NCBI RefSeq assembly: GCF_027587025.1
Contig: NZ_JAPPTI010000001.1
Location: forward strand, 434,001 to 498,000
DNA length: 64,000 nt
Source of the DNA: Vibrio sp. LaRot3
Lineage (GTDB): Bacteria > Pseudomonadota > Gammaproteobacteria > Enterobacterales > Vibrionaceae
Reading direction: 5' to 3'
The notes beneath the pieces were generated by a model, which saw only the letters and a program-made list of their open reading frames with translations, made no database searches and was not told where the DNA came from. A program made the position numbers and the translations under genes. Of the stretch, positions 1 through 8,421 are shown in pieces (position 1 is the stretch's first letter; every line of letters starts with the position of its first letter).

Positions 1-1
1 G

Positions 2-976
2 AAGTTAGACCAAATTGCGGAAGGTGATGCAAATTGGAAAGGCGTTCTAGATAACTTCTTCACCGACTTCTCTGGCGCATTAGAGCAGGCAGAGCAAGAC
101 GAAGAACAAGGTGGTATGAAGCCTAATCATATCGTTTACACCGATATCGAGTGTCCTACTTGTTCGCGTGAAATGGGTATCCGCACGGCATCAACCGGTG
201 TATTCCTAGGTTGTTCTGGCTATGCGTTACCGCCAAAAGAGCGTTGTAAAACCACAATCAACTTAGGTGATGAAGATGGCATTATTAATGTTCTTGAGGA
301 AGACGTAGAGACAGCAGCTCTGCGTGCTAAGAAACGTTGCCCAATTTGTGAAACGGCAATGGATGCTTACCTCATTGATGATAAGCGCAAGCTACATGTT
401 TGTGGTAACAACCCGAACTGTGAAGGCTATGTGGTAGAGCACGGCGAATACAAAGTGAAAGGTTACGATGGCCCAGTTGTTGAGTGTGACAAATGTGGCA
501 GTGACATGGTGCTTAAGAATGGTCGTTTCGGTAAGTACATGGATTGCACCAGCGAAACGTGTAAGAACACTCGTAAGATTCTGAAGAATGGCGAAGTTGC
601 TCCACCGAAAGAAGATCCAGTGCATATCCCTGAGCTTCCATGTGAAAACTCAGATGCGTACTTTGTTCTTCGTGATGGTGCGTCAGGTCTATTCTTAGCG
701 GCCAGCACATTCCCTAAATCACGCGAAACTCGCGCGCCATTAGTGGAAGAGTTAGTTCGCTTTAAAGATCGTATTTCGCCTAAGTTCCATTACTTAACAG
801 AAGCGCCAGCTCAAGACCCTGATGGTCTACCAATGGTTGTACGCTTTAGCCGTAAGTCAAAAGAGAACTATGTTCGCTCTGAGGTGGATGGCAAGCCTTC
901 TGGTTACACTGCGTTGTATATCGATGGTAAGTGGGAAATCACTGACAAGCGCAAAAAGCCAGCGAAGAAGAAATAA
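2..976 (+). CDS. topA: DNA topoisomerase I, C-terminal part (partial)
   Basis: The frame is already open at base 2, so the 5' end lies outside the window and 324 residues remain. The visible part is the C-terminal DNA-binding region of bacterial topoisomerase I. It has three successive four-cysteine zinc ribbons (CPTC...C, CPIC...[15 protein letters not shown]...C), followed by a zinc-less domain and a basic tail ([10 protein letters not shown]). The enzyme relaxes negative supercoils behind RNA polymerase; the ribbons bind single-stranded DNA and, in E. coli, RNA polymerase. The catalytic toprim and tyrosine domains are not in view. A strong terminator follows. The first in-frame ATG (116) is internal and is not the gene start. 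Confidence 0.95.
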   Translation, partial: KLDQIAEGDANWKGVLDNFFTDFSGALEQAEQDEEQGGMKPNHIVYTDIECPTCSREMGIRTASTGVFLGCSGYALPPKERCKTTINLGDEDGIINVLEEDVETAALRAKKRCPICETAMDAYLIDDKRKLHVCGNNPNCEGYVVEHGEYKVKGYDGPVVECDKCGSDMVLKNGRFGKYMDCTSETCKNTRKILKNGEVAPPKEDPVHIPELPCENSDAYFVLRDGASGLFLAASTFPKSRETRAPLVEELVRFKDRISPKFHYLTEAPAQDPDGLPMVVRFSRKSKENYVRSEVDGKPSGYTALYIDGKWEITDKRKKPAKKK

Positions 977-998
977 CCACTCAAAGTAGAGTGACAGC

Positions 999-1029
999 AA
1001 AAAAGCAGCGATTAATCGCTGCTTTTTTT
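999..1029 (+). terminator. Rho-independent terminator of topA
   Basis: A GC-rich stem built on AGCAGCGA/TCGCTGCT is followed by a run of seven T, 23 bases after the topA stop. Confidence 0.85.
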
Positions 1030-1490
1030 ATGGGCAAAATTTGCGGTTTTAATAACCAATATTGAACTGATAATTCGCATTATTAGCTCTTTATAAGGAA
1101 CGAGGTTCTGCAAGCTATTCATTGTCGCAGCTTAAATTGCCAGTCACAAAAGTGACACTTGCCAAATGTATTATAAAACCTGCAACAACAAGGCGAGCGA
1201 GGTCATCTGCTTGTATTTGTGATGTTAAAAAGCTGTATGCCGCAAAGGTCAATATGTGATCTAGGTCAGGTGGTTGAAAAGCAACCTGTGAGCGTCGAGA
1301 GGTATAGCGTATTTTAAATTGTATTCTTTCTCAGATGCGATAACTTAATAAACAACGGCTTGCACAAGAAAGGGTAGAAACTGCCCAATATAATAACAGC
1401 GCCTAAAAATCTGGGTATATCCCAATACAAGGAAAAAGATGGACTAGCAATTAGCTCATCTAGGCAAAAAAATAATATGGAGAATAACGA
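1030..1490 (+). promoter_or_regulatory. glgC upstream region with CRP-like site
   Basis: About 460 bases with no gene. At 1255-1270 the sequence TGTGATCTAGGTCAGG matches 13 of 16 bases of the CRP consensus palindrome (TGTGATCTAGATCACA). A short perfect inverted repeat, GTCAC-AAAA-GTGAC, lies near 1142-1155. CRP control of glycogen synthesis is known in enterobacteria; here it is inferred. A purine-rich ribosome binding site (GGAGAATAACG) lies directly before glgC. Confidence 0.45.
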
Positions 1491-2708
1491 ATGGCTGGTG
1501 TTTTAGGAATGATCCTTGCTGGTGGAGAGGGCTCTCGTCTACGCCCTTTAACTGAATCCCGCAGTAAACCTTCGGTTCCTTTTGGCGGAAGCTACCGCCT
1601 TATTGATTTCGCTTTAAACAACTTTATCAACGCTGATTTAATGCGCATTTATGTGCTGACTCAGTTCAAATCTCAATCCCTGTTCCATCACTTGAAAAAA
1701 GGCTGGAATATCAACGGTATTACCGACCGATTTATCGACCCAATCCCAGCGCAAATGCGTACGGGAAAACGTTGGTACGAAGGTACGGCAGATGCTATCT
1801 ATCAAAATATTCGCTTTATGGAATTGGCTGAACCAGACCAAGTCTGTATTTTCGGTTCAGACCATATTTATAAGATGGATATTAAGCAAATGCTGGATTT
1901 CCATAAAGATAAAGAAGCGTCTTTGACGGTTTCTGCGCTGCGCATGCCTTTATCAGAAGCGTCACAATTTGGCGTGATTGAGGTCGATGCGGAAGGTCGT
2001 ATGATTGGCTTCGAAGAAAAACCTCAGAATCCTAAATCTATCCCGGGGGATGCAGAACACGCTTTGGTCTCAATGGGTAACTACATCTTTGAAGCTCAAA
2101 CACTGTTTTCTGAATTGATTGAAGATGCCGATAAACCAGATTCGAGCCACGACTTTGGTAAAGACATCATTCCAAATATGTTCCCTCGTGGTGATGTATT
2201 TGTTTACGACTTTAGCACCAACAAAATTACAGGTGAGAAAGAAGAAGTCTACTGGCGTGATGTAGGTACTATTGATGCTTACTGGCAAGCACATATGGAC
2301 TTGTTAAAGAAAGACGCTCCGTTCTCGCTCTACAACCGTACATGGCCTCTGCATACTTATTACCCGCCGTTGCCGCCAGCGACGTTTACCGATTCCGACA
2401 ACGGTCGTGTTCAAATCATCGATAGTTTGGTTTGTAATGGTAGCTTGGTGCGTGGCTCTCGTATTGAAAAGTCAGTACTGGGTTTCCGCAGTAATATCGC
2501 ATCGACATGCGATATCAGCGAGAGTATCTTGTTAGGCGACGTAAAGGTCGGTGAGGGCTGTGTGCTACGCCGCGTGATCGTTGATAAAAACGCAGACATT
2601 GCCCCTGGCACTCAAATTGGTGTCAACCTACAAGAAGATCGCAAGAAGTACCACGTGTCAGAGGATGGCATTGTGGTGATCGCTAAAGGAGAAAAAGTTG
2701 GCTACTGA
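1491..2708 (+). CDS. glgC: Glucose-1-phosphate adenylyltransferase (ADP-glucose pyrophosphorylase)
   Basis: Makes ADP-glucose from glucose-1-phosphate and ATP, the committed step of bacterial glycogen synthesis in the cytoplasm. The 405 residues begin with the nucleotidyltransferase signature GGEGSRLRPLT (residues 11-21). FGSDHIYKMD carries the catalytic aspartate and FEEKP is the sugar-phosphate loop. The C-terminal part is a left-handed beta-helix of the hexapeptide type, the usual site of allosteric control. The length is typical. ATG 1491 is preceded by GGAG. The stop codon lies inside the first codons of glgA, so the two are translationally coupled. Many Vibrio carry a second glgC on the small chromosome, together with glgB. 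Confidence 0.95.
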   Translation: MAGVLGMILAGGEGSRLRPLTESRSKPSVPFGGSYRLIDFALNNFINADLMRIYVLTQFKSQSLFHHLKKGWNINGITDRFIDPIPAQMRTGKRWYEGTADAIYQNIRFMELAEPDQVCIFGSDHIYKMDIKQMLDFHKDKEASLTVSALRMPLSEASQFGVIEVDAEGRMIGFEEKPQNPKSIPGDAEHALVSMGNYIFEAQTLFSELIEDADKPDSSHDFGKDIIPNMFPRGDVFVYDFSTNKITGEKEEVYWRDVGTIDAYWQAHMDLLKKDAPFSLYNRTWPLHTYYPPLPPATFTDSDNGRVQIIDSLVCNGSLVRGSRIEKSVLGFRSNIASTCDISESILLGDVKVGEGCVLRRVIVDKNADIAPGTQIGVNLQEDRKKYHVSEDGIVVIAKGEKVGY

Positions 2709-4158
2709 GAATTTATCGATTCTATTTGTAGCCTCGGAAGTTGAAGGACTAATCAAGAGCGGTGGCTTGGCTGATGTAGCCAAGGCACTGCCTGAAGCCC
2801 TCCGAGCGCTAAATCAAGATGCAAGAATTTGTCTTCCTGCCTATAGTAAAATCCCAAATATAAATGATGCGCCAATCGTGCTTGATACCAAGCTAGATTT
2901 TGCGCCTTATACACCTTATCAAGTTCGTGAACTCTCTGTTGGTGAAACGCCAGTTTACGCCATTGCGTGTCATCAATATTTCAGCCGCGAAGAGATGTAC
3001 TCAGAGTACAATCAAGCATACCCAGACAACGGTGAGCGATTTGCGTTTTTTAGCGCAGCGAGCTTGGATATGTTGCCTAAGCTGGGTTTCCAACCCAATA
3101 TCGTTCATGCCAATGATTGGCACACAGGTTTCGTACCGTTTTTCTTGAAGCATCGTTATCACGCGAATCCATTCTTTGCTAATACCAAGAGCGTTATTTC
3201 AATTCATAACGCGGTGTTTAAAGGTGTGTTCAGCTATGAAGAGTTGCAATCTGTACCAGAAATGAAGCAGCGTTTTGCCCCTGATGCAGAAGTGAGCTCT
3301 ACTCATGTGACCATGTTAAAAGCGGGGGTGATGACCGCAGATAAGATCAATGCAGTGAGTCCAACTTACGCTCAAGAGCTTAAAACGGATCTTGGTAGCC
3401 ATGGTATGGCGCAAGAGTTCCAATATCGTGCAGACGATATAGTGGGCATCTTGAATGGCTGCGATTACTCGGCTTGGAGCCCTGAAACAGACAGCCTTAT
3501 CCCAATCAACTACAAAGCCAACCGTCAAAGCATGACTCGTGGTAAAAATGCCTGTAAAAAAGCGTTGCAAGAGCGTGTTGGTTTGCCTGTCCGCGATGTG
3601 GCAATGTATGGCATGGTGTGTCGACTCACTAACCAGAAAGGCGTGCATTACTTGTTGCCTATTTTGGAGCGTTTCTTAAAGCATGATGTGCAGATGACCA
3701 TTGTCGGCACTGGTGACCCGCTACTGGCGTCTCATCTAAAACATATTGCCTCAGGTTATCCTGATAAGATCATGTTTGTAGAAGCGTACGACAATCAGCT
3801 AGCGCACTTGGTCGAAGCGGGATCTGATTTCTTCTTGATGCCTTCTGAATTCGAACCTTGTGGGTTGAACCAGATTTATTCAATGGCTTATGGCACCCTG
3901 CCTATCGTGCGTGGGGTAGGTGGTTTGAAAGACAGTGTGGTTGACTACGAGCAGCAACCTGATCAAGCGACTGGATTTATCTTCAACGATCCTGACCCAA
4001 TTGAACTGTTGTTGGTGTTGCAACGTTCACTACTTCTTTATGCACAACAACCGCAAGAAGTGAAGCGCTTGCAGTTGTACGCCATGGAACAAGAGTTCTC
4101 TTGGCAACGTGCCGCAGACGAGTATTTATCGCTCTATCACAGCGCATTTCGCTACTGA
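2698..4158 (+). CDS. glgA: Glycogen synthase (ADP-glucose dependent, GT5)
   Basis: Transfers glucose from ADP-glucose to the growing alpha-1,4-glucan. The GT5 signature KSGGLADV lies at residues 20-27; it is KTGGLADV in E. coli. The C-terminal donor-binding motif SEFEPCGLNQ begins near residue 383 and is followed by YGTLPIVRGVGGLKD. The length is 486 residues, close to the family norm. The chosen start is TTG at 2698, which overlaps glgC by 11 bases and has AAAGGAG at a good distance; no ATG fits the conserved N-terminus. No glgB, glgX or glgP is nearby, so this is a two-gene synthesis operon. Confidence 0.93.
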   Translation: MATENLSILFVASEVEGLIKSGGLADVAKALPEALRALNQDARICLPAYSKIPNINDAPIVLDTKLDFAPYTPYQVRELSVGETPVYAIACHQYFSREEMYSEYNQAYPDNGERFAFFSAASLDMLPKLGFQPNIVHANDWHTGFVPFFLKHRYHANPFFANTKSVISIHNAVFKGVFSYEELQSVPEMKQRFAPDAEVSSTHVTMLKAGVMTADKINAVSPTYAQELKTDLGSHGMAQEFQYRADDIVGILNGCDYSAWSPETDSLIPINYKANRQSMTRGKNACKKALQERVGLPVRDVAMYGMVCRLTNQKGVHYLLPILERFLKHDVQMTIVGTGDPLLASHLKHIASGYPDKIMFVEAYDNQLAHLVEAGSDFFLMPSEFEPCGLNQIYSMAYGTLPIVRGVGGLKDSVVDYEQQPDQATGFIFNDPDPIELLLVLQRSLLLYAQQPQEVKRLQLYAMEQEFSWQRAADEYLSLYHSAFRY

Positions 4159-4183
4159 GTCGATACTCTAAAGTTAAACAATT

Positions 4184-4207
4184 AGGCGTCTATTGACGCC
4201 TTTTTTT
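4184..4207 (+). terminator. Rho-independent terminator of glgCA
   Basis: AGGCGTC-TATT-GACGCCT stem followed by seven T, 25 bases after the glgA stop. Confidence 0.85.
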
Positions 4208-4317
4208 ACATTTTTATCGTCTTGACTCCACATAAATTGACCTAAGCTGAATTAAGGATTCACAACTTTGTGATAGTCTGCTTTTCTTTTTTCTAGATAA
4301 CATTCGAATAATAATAG

Positions 4318-5124
4318 ATGTCGACGAGTAACGAATTACTGTTTCATAAAACCTATCCACACCCCGATAGCAAAGAGTGGGTAGTCTTTGTTCATGGTGC
4401 TGGGGGCAGTTCATCTATTTGGTTTAAGCAAATCAAAGCGTATAAGCAACATTTTAACTTGTTGCTGATTGACCTTCGCGGTCACGGAAAATCCAATCAA
4501 TTGTTAAAAGAGCTCATGACTAATCGCTATACCTTCAAAGCGGTAACGATGGACATCTTAAAAGTGCTGGATCACCTTAAAATACAGTCTGCTCATTTTG
4601 TCGGTATGTCTTTGGGAACAATCATTGTTCGTAACCTAGCGGAGCTTGCGACTGAACGAGTTAAATCGATGGTCTTAGGTGGGGCAGTGACTCGCCTAGA
4701 TACGCGCTCTCAGGTGTTGGTTAAGGTAGGCAATATGTTTAAACACATCGTGCCTTACATGTGGTTGTATAGCTTGTTTGCTTACATTGTGATGCCGCAA
4801 CGTACTCAGAAACAATCACGTCACTTATTTATTCGTGAAGCGAAGAAGTTGTGTCAGAAAGAGTTTAAACGCTGGTTTAGGTTAGCTTCTGAAGTAAACC
4901 CACTAATGCGTTACTTTAAAGAGAAGGAGATACCAGTCCCAACTCTTTATCTGATGGGCGACAAAGACTATATGTTCATTAAACCTGTCAAAGAGATGGT
5001 TGCCGCTCATCATAAAAGCCAGCTACATGAAATTGAAAACTGTGGTCATGTTTGCAACATTGAACGCCCAGATGAGTTCAATCACCACTCGATTAACTTT
5101 ATTCAGCAGCAGGTTGTGAGTTAA
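4318..5124 (+). CDS. Alpha/beta-fold hydrolase
   Basis: A 268-residue single-domain alpha/beta hydrolase. FVHGAGG (residues 24-30) forms the oxyanion-hole region, DLRGHGKS follows, and the nucleophile elbow is GMSLG with Ser98. The acid is probably in GDKDY and the histidine in NCGHVCNIE. The catalytic triad therefore looks complete. The substrate cannot be read from sequence; relatives include esterases and ester or thioester hydrolases. No signal peptide is seen, so it is probably cytoplasmic. The Shine-Dalgarno is weak. Its 3' end overlaps the opposite-strand DUF2007 gene by 26 bases, with no terminator between them. Confidence 0.85.
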   Translation: MSTSNELLFHKTYPHPDSKEWVVFVHGAGGSSSIWFKQIKAYKQHFNLLLIDLRGHGKSNQLLKELMTNRYTFKAVTMDILKVLDHLKIQSAHFVGMSLGTIIVRNLAELATERVKSMVLGGAVTRLDTRSQVLVKVGNMFKHIVPYMWLYSLFAYIVMPQRTQKQSRHLFIREAKKLCQKEFKRWFRLASEVNPLMRYFKEKEIPVPTLYLMGDKDYMFIKPVKEMVAAHHKSQLHEIENCGHVCNIERPDEFNHHSINFIQQQVVS

Positions 5125-5443
5125 GCGCTACCGGCTCTGCACAAGCTTCACCACATTGCCAACAAATTGCGAACTGAGCTTCATTGCTTTCGCCGCATTG
5201 TTGGCATTGCCAGGGTTGCTGATCGTGATGAGTTTGTTGAAATTGTTGGATAAGCGCTTTTGATTGCGCGCTTTGGCTTGCATCTAATAGCCAAACATAA
5301 GGCTCGCTGGTCTCACCAAAGGGGAGTTCTCCTTGCAGGCCGAAAATACCTTCACCTCTTACCTCACAATCAATGTTATGCGATCGTAGAAGCTCACAGA
5401 CAATGTGAGCTTCGGGCGGGTTAGCTGCAGAGTAAACTTTCAC
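5099..5443 (-). CDS. DUF2007 protein with C-terminal zinc ribbon
   Basis: A 114-residue protein. The N-terminal part (about 1-65: KVYSAANPPEAHIVCELL... GEGIFGLQGELP) resembles the DUF2007 / putative signal-transducing family. The C-terminus has two Cys pairs, CQQCGE and CWQCGE, spaced as a zinc ribbon. The start is GTG at 5443-5441, sharing one base with the TAG stop of the upstream membrane-protein gene, so it is probably translationally coupled to it. The function is unknown. The 3' end overlaps the convergent hydrolase gene. Confidence 0.8.
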   Translation of the reverse strand: MKVYSAANPPEAHIVCELLRSHNIDCEVRGEGIFGLQGELPFGETSEPYVWLLDASQSAQSKALIQQFQQTHHDQQPWQCQQCGESNEAQFAICWQCGEACAEPVALNSQPAAE

Positions 5444-6135
5444 TAAGCGCCTCCATTTTGCGTTTCAGGCGACTGTTTGAATTTCGCCATCACCCATTTG
5501 GCAATGATAGGGAACACGCCTAATAGGGCGAATGACGCCAATACTGACGGCGATACAATGCCAGATAAGCTTTCAATTTGTGCCAGTTGAGTACCGGCAT
5601 TAAGGTAAACCGCTGTGCCCGGTAGCATCCCAATTTGGCTTACTAGATAAAAACGAGCGGTTGAAATCGGTGTAAGCCCCATCAGTAGGTTGATTAGGAA
5701 AAATGGGAATACGGGGATAAGGCGTAGCGAGAATAAGTAGAAGGCACCATCACGCCCAACACCTTGGTTAATCGCATTGAGTTTGTCACCAAACTTCCCT
5801 TGTACCCAATCACGCAGCAAGAATCGACTGCTTAGGAAAGCAAGAGTGGCGCCTAAGGTGCTCGCGAATGATACCAATAGCAAACTGGTCCAAAAGCCAA
5901 ACAGGGCAGCACCAAGTAAAGTGACTACCGCCGCCCCGGGGATAGAAAACGCAGTAATCGCGACGTAAGTGGCAAAGTAAATCGCTGCCGCAACGAGGAA
6001 GTTTTCACTGATGAAATCGGCTAACGCTGCTTGTTGTGCTTTGGCGTTTTCGAGAGTGAACTGATCGCCAAATTGAGTGATGAGCAGTGCGATGAGTGCG
6101 ATAAGGATAATGCCTAATATCAGTTTTTTATTCAT
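5443..6135 (-). CDS. VTT-domain (TVP38/TMEM64, DedA-like) membrane protein
   Basis: A 230-residue integral membrane protein with an N-terminal hydrophobic segment (residues 5-22) and several more. The VTT/SNARE-associated core reads FSIPGAAVVTLLGAALFG, followed by RLIPVFPFFLINLLMG; the RxIPxxPF-type motif is typical of TMEM64/YdjX-Z proteins. DedA-superfamily proteins are linked to lipid scrambling or transport, but the substrate of this subgroup is not established. A strong Shine-Dalgarno (GGGAAGGAAGAG) precedes the ATG. It forms a two-gene operon with the downstream DUF2007 gene. Confidence 0.85.
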   Translation of the reverse strand: MNKKLILGIILIALIALLITQFGDQFTLENAKAQQAALADFISENFLVAAAIYFATYVAITAFSIPGAAVVTLLGAALFGFWTSLLLVSFASTLGATLAFLSSRFLLRDWVQGKFGDKLNAINQGVGRDGAFYLFSLRLIPVFPFFLINLLMGLTPISTARFYLVSQIGMLPGTAVYLNAGTQLAQIESLSGIVSPSVLASFALLGVFPIIAKWVMAKFKQSPETQNGGA

Positions 6136-6262
6136 CTCTTCCTTCCCCTGAGCTTTATTCTTTTATGTTTAGTTTGGTCTATGTTTGTATTAGGTATCAA
6201 GTTTGCTAATCAATCTTTTCGACCACTTAAAGTATAAGAACTTCAAAGTCATAAAAAACTTT

Positions 6263-6291
6263 CAAAAAAAAGCCAGCGATTATCGCTGGCT
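6263..6291 (-). terminator. Rho-independent terminator of tfoY
   Basis: Nine-base stem AGCCAGCGA/TCGCTGGCT with a 3-base loop. On the minus strand it is followed by eight T, 18 bases after the tfoY stop. Confidence 0.85.
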
Positions 6292-6309
6292 AATTCAGTT
6301 AGGTTTTAT

Positions 6310-6903
6310 TTAGTGCCCTAATCGAGCGAGAAGCTCTTGGCGTCGCTCTTGAGGAACAACAGACCAGTGAGTGCGATTAATCGCGCCCTCTAGCGCCCAT
6401 AGAAGCTCAATATTCACTTCGATATCATGACTTGCTTTAATCGCTTTAAATGCCTCAACAGAGCCCGTTTGCTCAAGGTTTGCAACGGATTCGATACCTG
6501 CTTTTTTCAACATACGTTCGGTGGCTAAACGTAGGTTTGGCAAGTCTTTAATGCGCGTTGGTTTTGCCTTGGCTTGGGTCGTTTTTTCTTTCTTAGCTTG
6601 AGAAAGAGCGTTGCGAGCTACTTCGAGCTTTGCTGCGTTGTCTTGATACCATTCATCACTCAATGCAAAGTACTTGGTTACCACAGGGAAACCGCGTTTG
6701 TGATAAATGTAAGGCTCAAGTTGTTGCTGCTTGAATTCAACAGCTAAAGCATCATTAGCTCTAATATGAAGTTTGTCATTAACGACAAGTGCAAACATAG
6801 TGTCGTCTGCGAAAATGCCAAATCCACCAAACATGGAGCGAGATTTGATTCGTCCTAGCGGCTCAAATAGACGCATAGAATCTTTAAGTGTTGGTTTATC
6901 CAT
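6310..6903 (-). CDS. tfoY: TfoX/Sxy-family regulator TfoY
   Basis: A two-domain Sxy family protein. TfoX_N covers roughly residues 1-95 ([12 protein letters not shown]...SMFGGFGIF) and TfoX_C roughly 115-190 ([19 protein letters not shown]). I assign it to TfoY rather than TfoX because it lies next to purR and behind a c-di-GMP-I riboswitch, the same arrangement as VC1722 in V. cholerae. There TfoY promotes motility and type VI secretion. The chosen start is ATG 6903 ([10 protein letters not shown], 197 residues), with GAGAAAG upstream. An in-frame GTG at 6936 would add 11 residues but has no conserved sequence. Its own terminator follows. Confidence 0.9.
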   Translation of the reverse strand: MDKPTLKDSMRLFEPLGRIKSRSMFGGFGIFADDTMFALVVNDKLHIRANDALAVEFKQQQLEPYIYHKRGFPVVTKYFALSDEWYQDNAAKLEVARNALSQAKKEKTTQAKAKPTRIKDLPNLRLATERMLKKAGIESVANLEQTGSVEAFKAIKASHDIEVNIELLWALEGAINRTHWSVVPQERRQELLARLGH

Positions 6904-6909
6904 TCTGTA

Positions 6910-6952
6910 CTTTCTCGGTGTATGAGTATACGCCACCAGATCAGGTCCGAGA
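6910..6952 (-). promoter_or_regulatory. Possible Shine-Dalgarno-masking stem of tfoY
   Basis: On the minus strand TCTCGG (6952-6947) can pair with CCGAGA (6918-6913). The second arm overlaps the tfoY ribosome binding site (GAGAAAG, 6916-6910). This is a plausible expression platform for the riboswitch upstream, but it is only six pairs and is inferred. Confidence 0.3.
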
Positions 6953-7009
6953 GAATAGCAAAGAAATGCAGAAAGGTTGTCAGTAATCGGTTAACGTTTG
7001 CATTTTTTA

Positions 7010-7099
7010 CCATCGGTAACCCCGCTGCCATGCATGTTTCATGTGTAGGCCGGTGGCTTTGCGTCCCATCTTTTCAGAATGGTTTGCCCTGTGCGTGAC
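7010..7099 (-). ncRNA. c-di-GMP-I riboswitch (GEMM-I, Vc2 type)
   Basis: Reading the minus strand, the element has the conserved blocks of the class I c-di-GMP aptamer in order: CACGCACAGGGCAAACC, a stem capped by a GAAA tetraloop, GGGACGCAAAGCC, then CCGGCCTA, a variable hairpin, and GCAGCGGGGTTACCGATGG. These are nearly the bases of the well-studied Vc2 aptamer in front of VC1722. It ends 106 bases before the tfoY ATG. No intrinsic terminator lies between aptamer and gene, so control is probably translational or by another mechanism. Confidence 0.95.
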
Positions 7100-7202
7100 T
7101 TAATTTGCTCTGCTACAGATTAAAAATCGTGTTGTTCGAAGTGCACATACTATGCAACAAGTGTGATCTCAATGCAAGAATATTGGCCGAAAAATACGAC
7201 AA

Positions 7203-7225
7203 AGCCGGCATTTGTGCTGCCGGCT
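7203..7225 (-). terminator. Probable terminator downstream of purR
   Basis: Seven-base stem AGCCGGC/GCCGGCT with a 9-base loop, 25 bases beyond the purR stop. The T run on the minus strand is short (TTTG), so it is weaker than the others here. Confidence 0.55.
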
Positions 7226-7250
7226 ATTATTTTACAATTCAAGAGTTTAT

Positions 7251-8252
7251 TTATTTTTTCGCGACTGTACAGCGCTCAACGATCTCTGGATGCATCTCAA
7301 AGACACGTTTTTCGTGATCTTTGTCTTTAATGCGCTCTAGCAAGATTTCAAATGCATTTTTACCCACACGGCGTTTAGGCTGGTGAACAGTGGTCAGCGG
7401 CGGTGAGAAGTATTCAGCAAGTTCAATGTTGTCATAACCAATAACCGACATGTCTTCAGGAATACGAATGCCTTTTTGTTGCAGACGACTCATCAGGCCA
7501 AGTGCCATTGTGTCGTTGAAACAGAAAATAGCGCTAGGGCGCTTGTCCATCGCAACGATTTTATCTGCTGCGAGTACAGCCGTATCACATTCGAAGTTGC
7601 CTTCTAGAATCCAATCTTCATTAACGGCTAAGTTAGCTTCGCCCATAGCGCGTTTAAAGCCTTGAATACGCTCTTGGCATGCTGCTTTTTCAAAATGGCC
7701 GCTTAGGCAAGCGATGTCTTTGTGACCGTGCTCGATAAGGTATTTAGTTGCTAGGTAGCCACCTTCTTCTGAGTTATCGATGATCTTGTCTGCTTGTGAG
7801 CTTTCTGGGCCCCAGTCCATGACGACTTTAGGAATGTCTTTTTGACGATCCAGCATTTCGCTCAGTTCTTCAGTTAGGTCAGAACACATAACCAGAATGC
7901 CGTCTACGCGTTTTTCAGCCAGCATGCGAATGTAGTCACGTTGCTTTTCGTAGATACCGCCAGTGTTACAAAGGATAAGTGTGTAGCCTTGACGGTAACA
8001 GTAGCTCTCTACGCCATCGATAACTTCTGAGAAGAACAAGTTGGTCGATTGAGTCACTAGCATACCGATAGTACGGGTAGTGTTACATTTTAAGCTACGT
8101 GCAACAGCGCTTGGTGCATAGTTCAGTTCTGTTACTGCTTCCATCACACGCTCTTGAGTGGCTTCAGCCACAAAACGGGTTTTGTTAATTACGTGAGAAA
8201 CAGTGGTAGTTGATACGCCGGCTAAGCGTGCTACATCTTTAATAGTGGCCAT
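7251..8252 (-). CDS. purR: Purine-responsive LacI-family repressor PurR
   Basis: A LacI/GalR repressor of 333 residues. The N-terminus ([20 protein letters not shown]) is nearly identical to the E. coli PurR helix-turn-helix, and the hinge (PSAVARSLK) is conserved. A periplasmic-binding-protein fold follows for the hypoxanthine/guanine corepressor. PurR represses purine and related nucleotide synthesis genes. The ATG at 8252 is chosen because the product then starts MATIKDV as in the family, with AGGACAG upstream; nine extra upstream codons are open but unlikely. A GTAGGTAT inverted repeat lies in its leader. Confidence 0.93.
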   Translation of the reverse strand: MATIKDVARLAGVSTTTVSHVINKTRFVAEATQERVMEAVTELNYAPSAVARSLKCNTTRTIGMLVTQSTNLFFSEVIDGVESYCYRQGYTLILCNTGGIYEKQRDYIRMLAEKRVDGILVMCSDLTEELSEMLDRQKDIPKVVMDWGPESSQADKIIDNSEEGGYLATKYLIEHGHKDIACLSGHFEKAACQERIQGFKRAMGEANLAVNEDWILEGNFECDTAVLAADKIVAMDKRPSAIFCFNDTMALGLMSRLQQKGIRIPEDMSVIGYDNIELAEYFSPPLTTVHQPKRRVGKNAFEILLERIKDKDHEKRVFEMHPEIVERCTVAKK

Positions 8253-8279
8253 AAGGTCTGTCCTATCTATAGCTGCCAC

Positions 8280-8303
8280 GTAGGTATATAACTTAATACC
8301 TAC
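8280..8303 (-). promoter_or_regulatory. Inverted repeat in the purR leader
   Basis: Perfect 8-base arms GTAGGTAT/ATACCTAC around an 8-base spacer, starting 28 bases upstream of the purR ATG. It could be an operator or an mRNA hairpin near the ribosome binding site. It does not match the PurR operator consensus. Confidence 0.35.
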
Positions 8304-8390
8304 CTGAGAAAGTAAATGTTTATAGGTTTAAAATAAACGGTCACTTACTTGTTCAGATTGGCAAAGAATCATATTGGCAGTAAGTATTAG

Positions 8391-8421
8391 AAAAACAAAA
8401 ACCGCTCTTTTACAGCGGTTT
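8391..8421 (-). terminator. Terminator at the end of the torD 3' region
   Basis: Stem AAACCGCT/AGCGGTTT with a 7-base loop, followed on the minus strand by TTTTTGTTTTT. It ends the transcript that runs from torD, or from a separate small RNA, about 140 bases before purR. Confidence 0.75.

Noticed and set aside
6990..7006. PurR-box-like sequence (AACGTTTGC) near the tfoY riboswitch
   Set aside because: Only about half of the 16-base operator matches. The other half is poor.
7105..7317. 70-codon plus-strand frame
   Set aside because: It overlaps the start of the riboswitch leader and the purR 3' end in antisense. No ribosome binding site or recognisable product.
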